From: Flemingiibacterium sp045649205
Lineage (GTDB): Bacteria; Bacillota; Clostridia; Oscillospirales; CAG-272
NCBI GenBank assembly: GCA_045649205.1
Contig: JAZRPJ010000017.1
Location: forward strand, 1-7,958
DNA length: 7,958 bases
Direction: 5' to 3'
In this document: piece by piece, positions 1 to 7,369 of the stretch
Layout of the letters: each line of letters opens with the position of its first letter
How positions within the stretch are numbered: position 1 is the first letter of the stretch
Notes under the pieces: generated by a model
Database searches by the model: none
Seen by the model: only the letters and a program-made list of their open reading frames with translations
What the model was told of the DNA's origin: nothing
Translations under genes and position numbers: made by a program

Positions 1-1761
1 GATTCTTCATTCAGCGAGCGAACCGATAAGGCTATAATGGCATCCGCTAACGAAAAGCTTTGCGAATTTTACGCAAAGCGCTATTCGCTTGATATAAAAA
101 CCGTACAGATTCCATATCTATACAGCGCAGTATATAAAAAAGATTTCCTTTATGGTGTATTTGAACAGATATCCTCGGGTAAAACCGTATGTATTCCGGA
201 ATCGTCCACAGCAAAGATGCATTTCCTTTCTCTGCCTGATTTGTCGGATCTGCTTATCCGTATCGTTGATAACTGGAAAGCCGGCAGTGGAGTTTTAAGT
301 GTCGGTGATGAGTTTCACCTCACATTTTCCGATTTTGCCGAGAGGCTTAAAATAATCGCTCCCGGTGTAACTACGGAATTTACCGAGAGCCATACCGCTG
401 GCGTTATCAAAACCACGAACACAGCACTGCGAAACGAATACGGTTGGTTTGCAAAGATATCCGTTCTCGAGGATTTAGAGGATCAGTACGCACTTTATCT
501 CAATACCAAAAAAGATGAAACCGAAACTTTTTTGGACGCAATCAAAAAATGGCTTTCAAAACATTCTTTTGCGATAAAAATCATAGAGCTGTTTTTGCTT
601 TTCTTCATGTCGGAGCTGTTTATACATATAACCGATTCTGCTGTTATCTTTTCAATCGTTGATTTCAGAACGATATTTATCGTTATTATGGCAACGCTGT
701 ACGGTTTGTCCTTCGGTATCGCTTCATCGGCACTTGCAAGTATTTCGTATTTTATCGCAAAGGTTATGGCAGGCACTGATCCGCTGACGATATTCTATGA
801 GCCGACGAATTGGCTCGCATTTGTGTTCTTCTTTTTAGTGGGTGGACTTTGCGGTTACGTCAATTTAAAAAAAGAGGAGCACGGCAAATACCTCGAAGAG
901 CAGAACAGACTTCTCGAAGACAAGCTTATCTTTACCGGTGAGATATACGAGGACACCCTTCGTGAGAAAAAGGACCTCAAGAAGCAGATCATTAGCTCAA
1001 AGGACAGCTTTGGCAAGATTTTCGACATTACACGAAAGCTCAACACCGTTGCTCCGCAGCAGCTATATCTTCGTACAATCGAAACATTCGAGGAGATACT
1101 TGAAAACAAAAGCATCTCGGTATATTCCGTAAACGCAAATAACGCTTTCGGACGGCTTGAGGTTGCCTCAAGAGATCTTTTGGACATTGCCGCACGCTCT
1201 GTTTCCCTGCAGACCTATGCTCCGGTTATAGAAAAGCTTCGTGACGGCGGTATATGGAGAAACACCGAGCTTAAAAGCGAATATCCCATGTATGCGGCAG
1301 GCGTTTACCGCGGCGATGAGCTTGTACTGATGATTTTTCTGTGGCACGCAGATATGGGACAGCGTTCGCTTTACTATGTGAACCTTTTCAAGATTTTGCG
1401 TGACCTCGTACAGATGTCACTTCTGCGTGCATACGATTACGGTAATGCCCTTGTTGAAAAGCAGTATATCAGCGGCACACACATAATGAATGCCGAATAT
1501 TTTGAAGAGTGTGTACAGAATTTTGCCGCACTCGCAGAAAAGAAGGTATCAACCTACGTTGTGCTGGAATTTGACCTTAACGGTCATACCTTAAAAGAAG
1601 CCAATGAAATGCTCACCGGCAAAATCCGACTTAACGATATTCTCGGAATTACAAACGACGGCAAACTGCGACTCATTCTCTCCCAGGCATCCGAAAAGGA
1701 CATTGAGTTTATTTTGCCGCGATTTTGTGGACTTGACATTACCGTCACCGTAGTAAAATAA
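1..1761 (+). CDS. pelD: SDR/NAD-epimerase-like domain fused to PelD-type c-di-GMP receptor (5' partial)
   Basis: The frame is open to the first base, so the N-terminus is missing; residues are counted from the first codon in the window (586 visible). Residues ~1-175 look like the C-terminal half of an extended SDR (substrate-binding part, ending in a typical LRNEYGW...LEDL stretch). Four hydrophobic segments follow at ~190-212, 214-234, 235-257 and 271-288. A charged coiled coil spans ~289-347, a GAF domain ~349-487 and a degenerate GGDEF domain ~494-586. The GGDEF signature is NDGKL (552-556), so no cyclase activity is expected. The inhibitory-site motif RLND (R543, D546) lies exactly five residues before it, and R574 could be the further arginine used by Pseudomonas PelD. 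The 4-TM/GAF/GGDEF order is that of PelD, the inner-membrane c-di-GMP receptor that activates Pel synthesis. The SDR half recalls PelX, a UDP-GlcNAc C4-epimerase of some pel operons, but its YxxxK pair appears lost. An ATG at 37 has only a weak AAGG upstream and would start inside the SDR fold, so it is not taken as the start. The PelD part is secure; the role of the SDR part is open. Confidence 0.85.
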   Translation, partial: DSSFSERTDKAIMASANEKLCEFYAKRYSLDIKTVQIPYLYSAVYKKDFLYGVFEQISSGKTVCIPESSTAKMHFLSLPDLSDLLIRIVDNWKAGSGVLSVGDEFHLTFSDFAERLKIIAPGVTTEFTESHTAGVIKTTNTALRNEYGWFAKISVLEDLEDQYALYLNTKKDETETFLDAIKKWLSKHSFAIKIIELFLLFFMSELFIHITDSAVIFSIVDFRTIFIVIMATLYGLSFGIASSALASISYFIAKVMAGTDPLTIFYEPTNWLAFVFFFLVGGLCGYVNLKKEEHGKYLEEQNRLLEDKLIFTGEIYEDTLREKKDLKKQIISSKDSFGKIFDITRKLNTVAPQQLYLRTIETFEEILENKSISVYSVNANNAFGRLEVASRDLLDIAARSVSLQTYAPVIEKLRDGGIWRNTELKSEYPMYAAGVYRGDELVLMIFLWHADMGQRSLYYVNLFKILRDLVQMSLLRAYDYGNALVEKQYISGTHIMNAEYFEECVQNFAALAEKKVSTYVVLEFDLNGHTLKEANEMLTGKIRLNDILGITNDGKLRLILSQASEKDIEFILPRFCGLDITVTVVK

Positions 1762-1769
1762 GAAAGGCG
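1762..1769 (+). promoter_or_regulatory. Ribosome binding site of pelE
   Basis: A GAAAGGCG stretch directly follows the pelD stop codon and lies four bases before the ATG at 1774, with the AAAGG core six bases away. It supports that ATG as the start and shows that the 12-base gap is only a translation signal, not a promoter region. Confidence 0.6.
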
Positions 1770-1773
1770 ATGT

Positions 1774-2652
1774 ATGCTTTATATCATAGCTGCAGCAGTA
1801 CATATTCTTGTATGTCTGCTTGTGTTTATCGGAATCAAAATAAGAGTTCTGTCTGTACATAAATATATGTTTTTCGTGGCACTTCTGATCCCTTTATGGG
1901 GAATACTGATTGTGCTTATACTGCATTTTCAGATTGCATTTGATGCCACGGATTCTGCCGAGATCGGTGTTGAAAAATTAAAGCTTGAATCAGAGCTTTA
2001 TAAAAGTGTTACCGTTGACGAAAAGAAAGCGGATACTGCAATTCCGATCGAAGAAGCTCTGCTTATCAACTCGGCGAGGGAACGCCGCTCGATTATAATG
2101 GACGTCCTTAATGATAATCCGGGCGACTACGTGGAATTCCTGCAAAAGGCCGGAAATAACGATGACACCGAGGTCGTACACTATGCGGTAACGGCGATGG
2201 TGGAGATATCCAAGGAAAACGATTATATGCTCCAAAAGCTTGAAACAGAGCATGCCGCAAATCCCGACGATATGGAGATTTTATCAAATTACATAGACTT
2301 TTTATGGAGTTGTCTTACCCAGAATCTGATGCAGGGACAGGTTGAGGTCATGAACCGTGAGCTTTTCGCACAGCTTATGAACAAAAAAATAGCTGTGGAT
2401 GGCGATATCCACGATTACTCACGCCTTGTCGAAAACGAACTGAAACGCAAAAATTACGATGCGGCAGGAGAGATTATTAACAGAATGGGCGAAAGATGGC
2501 CCGATGCAGAGGAGTATATCCTTCTGAAAATACAGTTCCTCGCTTCCCTTGGCAAGGGCCACGAGATACAGAACTTTGTTAAAGAAACGGAAAACAGCCA
2601 CATATATATGTCATCAAAAACGAAGGAGGCGCTTGCATTTTGGGCGAGCTGA
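1774..2652 (+). CDS. pelE: PelE-like membrane protein with helical repeat domain
   Basis: This 292-residue protein has two strongly hydrophobic helices at the N-terminus (~1-23 and ~31-54), followed by a soluble and probably cytoplasmic helical domain. Residues ~128-145 (around DTEVVHYAVTAMVEI) resemble a HEAT-like helix pair. From ~150 to the end the spacing of small and aromatic residues (for example NPDDMEILSNYIDFLW and RKNYDAAGEIINRMGERWPD) is typical of TPR helices. Two N-terminal membrane helices plus TPRs is the architecture of Pseudomonas PelE (about 330 residues), which binds PelD and PelG in the inner-membrane synthase complex. Its place directly after pelD supports the call, since primary sequence in this family is poorly conserved. 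The ATG at 1774 has a good ribosome binding site. The 3' end overlaps the next gene by 13 bases, suggesting translational coupling. Another TPR membrane protein is possible in isolation, but in this operon PelE is the simplest reading. Confidence 0.83.
   Translation: MLYIIAAAVHILVCLLVFIGIKIRVLSVHKYMFFVALLIPLWGILIVLILHFQIAFDATDSAEIGVEKLKLESELYKSVTVDEKKADTAIPIEEALLINSARERRSIIMDVLNDNPGDYVEFLQKAGNNDDTEVVHYAVTAMVEISKENDYMLQKLETEHAANPDDMEILSNYIDFLWSCLTQNLMQGQVEVMNRELFAQLMNKKIAVDGDIHDYSRLVENELKRKNYDAAGEIINRMGERWPDAEEYILLKIQFLASLGKGHEIQNFVKETENSHIYMSSKTKEALAFWAS
2625..2629 (+). promoter_or_regulatory. Ribosome binding site fixing the TTG start of the deacetylase-like gene
   Basis: A perfect GGAGG lies inside the last codons of pelE, ten bases before TTG at 2640. 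The frame has no ATG near this site; the closest ATG (2656) is in another frame and meets a different reading. The TTG is therefore the best start, with ATT at 2637 a less likely alternative. Confidence 0.7.
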
Positions 2653-4496
2653 TAAATGGTATTCGCAGATTCAGATTCAAAGGAATACTTGTTATCCTGT
2701 TTGTGTTTTCGCTTATTGCGTCAGTTCTCCTTGTTGAACTAAGCGGAATACGTGCAAACCGCTACGACAAAAGTATTGAGCTGATGCCGCAGGATATGAT
2801 TATAACAAAAGATGAAGCGTTCACTTCTCTTGAGAAAAACACGCTCCTTATTCACAGCAGCGAAGATGTATCTTCATGTATAGCATATGGGCAGTTTGAC
2901 GTAATTCTTGCCGATATGAAAGTAGGACATATCGCTGTAGACATAGGAAATGATGCACTGCCATCGTTTGATGAATTTTCGCAGGTTATCGTTCTTTTGT
3001 CTGACCTTACCCCACTCGGGCAGAAAATTGCCGACCTTTGTGACTTTGTACATGAAGGTGGAGCCGCATGGTTTCCGCTGGTGCTTGAAACCAACGTATA
3101 TTCATCTGCAATATCGCAGATGATCGGTATTGATGACCTTTCGCCGGACTACTACACGGTGGAGAGCATCTATCCGAGCGAGGACTTCATGATAGGCGGC
3201 GGACGTGCCTTTGCCGTTTCCGATCCCTTTGAATCGTCGCTGACTGTTGTGCTTTCTGACGATGCAAAGATATATGCAAATGCTGAAGGGCCCGACGGTG
3301 TGCCGCTTGTCTGGAAGAAAGAGTACGGGAACGGCGTATTTGTCGTAGATAATATCGGCATGTATGACAAAGCGATGCGCGGCTTTTACGCGGCGTCATA
3401 CAGCTTGCTTTCGGATGTGTGCGTGTATCCCGTTATAAACGCATCCACGTTTTACCTTGATGACTTCCCCTCGCAGATACCGAGCGGTAACAGCGAATAC
3501 ATACAGCGTGATTATCACACAACTATTCGTGATTTCTACATAAACATCTGGTGGCCGGATATGATGAATTTTGCCGACGAATACGGGCTCAAATACACTG
3601 GACTTGCCATCGAATCCTATGACAATCACGTTGACGGAACAGCAGATGCAACCCCTGATACGGGCACATTCTTGAATTTCGGAAATATGCTCCTCAGAAA
3701 AGGCGGAGAGCTTGGCTACCACGGCTACAACCATCAGCCCCTCGTTTTGTCGAACAAGGATTACAAGGACCATTACGATTACAAAACCTGGCAGTCCGAG
3801 ACTGCCATGAAATCTGCATTTGACGAGCTTATCAAGCTTTGCGACACACTTTTTCCGGATGCCGAGTTTTCTCTGTATGTTCCGCCGTCGAACCTTTTGT
3901 CTGACGAGGGAAGAGAGTTCTTGATAAAGGAATATCCTCACATAAAAACAATTTCCGGAATTTATTTTGATGATATAGCAGATGCGGAGCTTGACTTTGG
4001 CTGTACGCAGGAGTTTTCGGTGGATGAAAACGGAGTTGTCGATCAGCCTCGTGTAGTTTACGGCTTTATTATGGATGACTTTTTAAATATGGCGGCTGTA
4101 TCCGAGCTTAATTTCCATTTTATTAACAGCCACTTCACACACCCCGATGATGCACTCGACCCCGAACGTGGCGCGGAGCTTGGTTGGGGTGAGATGAAAC
4201 GACGTTTTGACGTGTATCTGTCTTGGCTCTATGACTCCGCTCCCGGACTTCGAAATCTCACCGGAACAGAGGCATCTGCCGCCGTACAGCGTTTTGTCGC
4301 CGTTTCGCCAAAAACAGAGTACACCGACAACGGCGTGAAAATAACTATCGGCAATTTCTGCGACGAGGCACAGTTCCTCGTCCGCTTCAACGAAAAATTG
4401 CCCGACAATGTTATGGGCGGTGAACTCACCCATCTGACAGGCGGACTTTATCTGCTTCGAGCAGAATCGGATACCGTTGATATTACACTTAAATAG
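2640..4496 (+). CDS. pelADA: Membrane-anchored PelA-type polysaccharide deacetylase (DUF2194-like)
   Basis: This 618-residue protein has a basic N-terminus (GIRRFRFK) and one membrane helix at ~15-37, with no cleavage site or lipobox seen, so it is probably anchored with its bulk outside the membrane. Residues ~50-265 form an alternating alpha/beta region with a GATase-like look (VIVLLSDL, then LCDFVHEGGAAWFP). Residues ~270-550 carry the deacetylase signature: FYLDDFP (D274, D275), GYHGYNH with the HxxxH metal pair H361/H365, and SHFTHPDD (H498, H501, D503). A small beta-rich domain closes the protein (~555-618). The Asp-Asp plus HxxxH set matches carbohydrate esterase deacetylases such as the C-terminal half of Pseudomonas PelA, which partly de-N-acetylates Pel. 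The PelA glycoside hydrolase domain is absent; in Gram-positive clusters it can be separate or missing. The symbol follows the B. cereus deacetylase-only gene; DUF2194 membership is from memory of the family pattern. It starts with TTG, overlaps pelE by 13 bases, and is followed nine bases later by pelF. Confidence 0.82.
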   Translation: MGELINGIRRFRFKGILVILFVFSLIASVLLVELSGIRANRYDKSIELMPQDMIITKDEAFTSLEKNTLLIHSSEDVSSCIAYGQFDVILADMKVGHIAVDIGNDALPSFDEFSQVIVLLSDLTPLGQKIADLCDFVHEGGAAWFPLVLETNVYSSAISQMIGIDDLSPDYYTVESIYPSEDFMIGGGRAFAVSDPFESSLTVVLSDDAKIYANAEGPDGVPLVWKKEYGNGVFVVDNIGMYDKAMRGFYAASYSLLSDVCVYPVINASTFYLDDFPSQIPSGNSEYIQRDYHTTIRDFYINIWWPDMMNFADEYGLKYTGLAIESYDNHVDGTADATPDTGTFLNFGNMLLRKGGELGYHGYNHQPLVLSNKDYKDHYDYKTWQSETAMKSAFDELIKLCDTLFPDAEFSLYVPPSNLLSDEGREFLIKEYPHIKTISGIYFDDIADAELDFGCTQEFSVDENGVVDQPRVVYGFIMDDFLNMAAVSELNFHFINSHFTHPDDALDPERGAELGWGEMKRRFDVYLSWLYDSAPGLRNLTGTEASAAVQRFVAVSPKTEYTDNGVKITIGNFCDEAQFLVRFNEKLPDNVMGGELTHLTGGLYLLRAESDTVDITLK

Positions 4497-4499
4497 GAG
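4494..4499 (+). promoter_or_regulatory. Ribosome binding site fixing the GTG start of pelF
   Basis: TAGGAG overlaps the stop codon of the preceding gene (TAG, 4494-4496) and lies six bases before GTG at 4506. The product then begins MRICLVLEGCYP, the usual first beta strand of the glycosyltransferase, so GTG is well supported as the start. Confidence 0.75.
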
Positions 4500-4505
4500 T
4501 ATACC

Positions 4506-5936
4506 GTGAGGATCTGTTTGGTTTTGGAAGGCTGTTATCCGTTTATCAACGGAGGCGTTTCCACTTGGATGCATCAATACATAAATGAAATGCCGGAGCA
4601 TGAGTTTGTACTGTGGGTTATCGGTGCTAAAGCTGAAGATAGGGACAAGTTTGTCTACACCTTGCCTGATAATGTAGTAGAGGTGGAGCAGGTGTTTCTC
4701 GATGATGCTCTGCGTGTTAAAGATACGGGAATATTCAAACACCACTTCACCAAAGCGGAAAATGAGGCACTTGCGCGACTTGTCTCCTCTGACAAGCCTG
4801 ACTGGAACCTGCTTTTTGAGATGTATCAGGTACGAAAAATCAATCCGATGTCATACCTTAAAAGCGAAAGCTTTCTTGAAATGCTTACTGAAACCTGCCG
4901 AAAGGAGTTTCCTTTTACAGCTTTTTCGGATACATTCCATTCTGTACGCTCACGTCTTCTGCCCGTGCTTTATTTAATGGGTTCCAAAATCCCACAGGCG
5001 GACTGCTATCATGCCATCTGTACGGGATACGGCGGACTGCTTGCTTCAATGGCGGCTTATATAACAAAAAAGCCGATGCTCCTAACCGAGCACGGCATCT
5101 ACACAAGAGAACGTGAAGAAGAAATAATTCGTGCAAAATGGGGGGCAAGAGCCTTCAAACCACACTGGATAGATTTCTTCTATATGCTCTCCGATCTAAC
5201 ATATGAGCGTGCATTCCGTGTCACATCGCTATTTACGAGGGCAATGTATACACAGATTGATATGGGATGCGAGGCTTCTAAATGCAGGGTTATAGAAAAT
5301 GGCATCAGCTATGAGAAGCTTTGTGATATCCCTCTCAAGGAGGATGATGGCATGGTTGATATCGGTGCGGTCGTCCGGCTTGCACCTATAAAGGATATCA
5401 AAACCATGATATATGCGTTTTTCGAGCTTTGTGCACGCCGTGACAATGTACGCCTTCACATCATGGGCGGCGTTGACGATCAAGAATACGCCGACGAGTG
5501 CTATGCGCTCGTAAAACAGCTTGGTCTTGAGAATAAGATTATTTTCACGGGCCGCGTTAACATTATCGAATATTTTGAAAAGCTCGACTTCACTCTGCTT
5601 ACAAGCATTTCTGAAGGACAGCCTCTGTCGGTGCTCGAATCATTTGCCGCAAGACGTCCTGCAGTAACGACGGATGTTGGATGCTGCAGCGAGCTTCTCA
5701 ACGGGAAGCCGGGTGATACCCTCGGGAAGGCAGGATATTTCGCTCCGCCTATGCAGCGTTCAAAGCTTGCTGACGCCATGGAGCTGCTTTGTGAATCAAG
5801 AGAGCTTCGCCTGAAAATGGGCGAGATCGGTCAGAGGCGAGTATACGAGAATTTCAGATATATTATTATGCTCACGAAATACCGTGATCTTTATAAAGAG
5901 GTGGAAAAGGAATGGCCGGAATTGGCTTCGAATTAA
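4506..5936 (+). CDS. pelF: PelF family GT4 glycosyltransferase (Pel polymerase)
   Basis: PelF is a cytoplasmic, soluble retaining glycosyltransferase of family GT4 that uses UDP-N-acetylhexosamine (UDP-GlcNAc/UDP-GalNAc in the Pel system) to build the polymer. This 476-residue protein is close in length to Pseudomonas PelF (about 507). It shows the GT-B layout: the N-terminal loop GGVSTW (16-21) after the first strand, the PelF-typical LLTEHGIYTRERE stretch (T194, E195, H196), VVRLAPIKD with R291 and K296 at the positions that hold the donor diphosphate, and SISEGQPLSVLES containing the EX7E motif (E370, E378). No membrane helix is seen, so it must act with the PelD-PelE-PelG complex. It starts with GTG at 4506 behind a good ribosome binding site and overlaps pelG by 25 bases. 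Motifs and neighbours together make this one of the firmest calls in the window; exact donor preference cannot be read from sequence. Confidence 0.95.
   Translation: MRICLVLEGCYPFINGGVSTWMHQYINEMPEHEFVLWVIGAKAEDRDKFVYTLPDNVVEVEQVFLDDALRVKDTGIFKHHFTKAENEALARLVSSDKPDWNLLFEMYQVRKINPMSYLKSESFLEMLTETCRKEFPFTAFSDTFHSVRSRLLPVLYLMGSKIPQADCYHAICTGYGGLLASMAAYITKKPMLLTEHGIYTREREEEIIRAKWGARAFKPHWIDFFYMLSDLTYERAFRVTSLFTRAMYTQIDMGCEASKCRVIENGISYEKLCDIPLKEDDGMVDIGAVVRLAPIKDIKTMIYAFFELCARRDNVRLHIMGGVDDQEYADECYALVKQLGLENKIIFTGRVNIIEYFEKLDFTLLTSISEGQPLSVLESFAARRPAVTTDVGCCSELLNGKPGDTLGKAGYFAPPMQRSKLADAMELLCESRELRLKMGEIGQRRVYENFRYIIMLTKYRDLYKEVEKEWPELASN
5897..5904 (+). promoter_or_regulatory. Ribosome binding site of pelG inside pelF
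   Basis: AGAGGTGG lies seven bases before the ATG at 5912, within the last codons of pelF. It supports a start inside the upstream gene, giving the product the family-typical beginning MAGIGFELKKLF. Confidence 0.6.
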
Positions 5937-7369
5937 AAAAACTGTTTGCCAAGAAGGGCGTACTTAATTCCGCCAAGGCGTACGGCTATGCGGCGGTAAT
6001 ATGTACCGGTCCCATGCTTCTCGGTGTTTTACTGCTTCTTGGTATAATGGCACTCTGTACCTTTTTCGGGGTTGGACTTCACACCAGGGAACTGCTTATA
6101 TGTATGATAACCTACACCCTACTTGCATCGGTTACGGTTTCCTCCTTCTTCTCCATGGTGGTAACAAGATATGTGGCAGATATGCTCTTTGAAGAAAAGA
6201 ACCAAGCAGTTTTGCCGGCATTTTGGGGTTCTACCGTTATTATGCTGCTTGTCGGCTGTGTGTTATACGGTATTTTTCTTGTTTTTTCAGGTGCAACCTT
6301 TTTACAGGGTATACTTTGCTTTACACTTTTCGGTGAGCTTATTATAGTTTGGAATGCTATGAGCTTTCTGTCTGCAATTAAGGATTATAAGGGGATATTC
6401 CTTTCGTTTCTTACTTCCGTTGCTGTAAGCATACTCCTCGGTGCACTCCTTTTGTGGTTAGGCCGCCCCGTTATCGAATCGCTTCTGTTTTCGGTAAGTG
6501 TCGGATACGGCGTTATGCTTATATGGGACGTTATTCTGCTTCACCGATATTTCCCGCACACAGCACTCGGTGCCTTCACCTTCCTTAAGTGGATAGATAC
6601 TTTTCTGCCGCTTGCACTTTCCGGATTTTTTATGAATATCGGAATGTTTTCTCATCTTGTGATAATGTGGTTTTCAGATATTGGCGTGCAGGTACACGGC
6701 TTATTTTACGGTGCACCGTGGCATGATGTTCCCGCTTTGCTTGCGTTTATGACCGCACTTATGACTACTGTAAATTTTGTTGTATCGGTTGAAGTAAACT
6801 TTTACCCCAAATATCGCAATCATTACAGCCTTTATAATGATAAGGGCACTATCGACAACATAAAGCAAGCCGAAAAGGAAATGATCGGGACGCTCAAAAC
6901 CGAGCTGTTCTACACTTCCCTGAAGCAGCTTTTATTTACCGCCGCCGTTATTGCGCTTGGCGGATATCTTCTCGATCTGCTTCCGCTTGGATTCAACGAG
7001 GTCATGCGCGGATATTTCCGTACTCTCTGCGTCGGATACGGCATTTATGCTATCGGAAATATGCTTATGCTGATCTTGCTCTATTTCACTGATTACAAAG
7101 GTGCACTTATCACCACCGCAGTCTTTGCTGTGACAACAGTTATCTTTTCACTGTTATCGCTGTTATTTCCCAACATCTATTACGGCTTCGGATTTTTGAT
7201 TGCCGCTATGATATTTGCCTTCGTATGTGTCGTAAGGCTTAATTATTTTACAAAACGTCTTCCGTACTATATTCTGTCAGTTCAGCCGCTTGTGTCGGAG
7301 GACCGCTCCGGTATGTTTACAAGACTCGGAGTATTTTTGGAGGATAAATTGGAGGAAACAAAAAAATGA
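5912..7369 (+). CDS. pelG: PelG polysaccharide transporter
   Basis: PelG is the inner-membrane exporter of the Pel system, related to the MOP/Wzx-type flippases, and forms a complex with PelD and PelE. This 485-residue protein begins with MAGIGFELKKLF, a hallmark start of the PelG family, and has about twelve hydrophobic segments, approximately at 24-48, 60-80, 103-125, 128-150, 160-180, 187-207, 230-250, 275-290, 328-352, 360-385, 388-410 and 413-437. A polar stretch (~300-327, KYRNHYSLYNDKGTIDNIK) sits between segments eight and nine and is probably cytoplasmic. It is slightly longer than Pseudomonas PelG (about 456), mostly through a charged C-terminal tail (~455-485). It overlaps pelF by 25 bases and the next gene by four (ATGA), so all three are likely translated together. 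The helix limits are eye estimates. Confidence 0.95.
   Translation: MAGIGFELKKLFAKKGVLNSAKAYGYAAVICTGPMLLGVLLLLGIMALCTFFGVGLHTRELLICMITYTLLASVTVSSFFSMVVTRYVADMLFEEKNQAVLPAFWGSTVIMLLVGCVLYGIFLVFSGATFLQGILCFTLFGELIIVWNAMSFLSAIKDYKGIFLSFLTSVAVSILLGALLLWLGRPVIESLLFSVSVGYGVMLIWDVILLHRYFPHTALGAFTFLKWIDTFLPLALSGFFMNIGMFSHLVIMWFSDIGVQVHGLFYGAPWHDVPALLAFMTALMTTVNFVVSVEVNFYPKYRNHYSLYNDKGTIDNIKQAEKEMIGTLKTELFYTSLKQLLFTAAVIALGGYLLDLLPLGFNEVMRGYFRTLCVGYGIYAIGNMLMLILLYFTDYKGALITTAVFAVTTVIFSLLSLLFPNIYYGFGFLIAAMIFAFVCVVRLNYFTKRLPYYILSVQPLVSEDRSGMFTRLGVFLEDKLEETKK
7351..7355 (+). promoter_or_regulatory. Ribosome binding site of the cotH-like gene
   Basis: GGAGG lies ten bases before the ATG at 7366, within the end of pelG, followed by an A-rich spacer. 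A second GGAGG at 7339-7343 is too far away and has no start codon in the right frame. The site supports the ATG in the ATGA overlap. Confidence 0.7.

Noticed and set aside
37..39. ATG as the true start of a shorter PelD
   Set aside because: The frame is open to the left edge, the upstream AAGG is weak, and a start here would begin in the middle of the SDR fold. It cannot be fully excluded without upstream sequence.
1627..1668. PelD C-terminal domain as an active diguanylate cyclase
   Set aside because: The GGDEF signature is replaced by NDGKL, so the catalytic residues are missing; only the binding site is kept.
1762..1773. Internal promoter or terminator between pelD and pelE
   Set aside because: The 12-base gap contains only a ribosome binding site; there is no room for a hairpin or promoter elements.
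2656..2658. ATG as a start for the deacetylase-like gene
   Set aside because: It is not in the frame of that gene; the TTG at 2640 is in frame and has a GGAGG at usable spacing.
3396..3941. 181-codon open frame on the minus strand
   Set aside because: It is antisense to the deacetylase core that holds the DD and HxxxH motifs; the plus-strand reading explains the conservation.
4083..4745. 220-codon open frame on the minus strand
   Set aside because: It lies opposite well-supported deacetylase and pelF coding sequence, crosses their junction, and its translation shows no recognisable family or domain.
4702..4977. 91-codon open frame on the plus strand within pelF
   Set aside because: It is an alternative frame inside pelF, with no ribosome binding site noted and no recognisable product.
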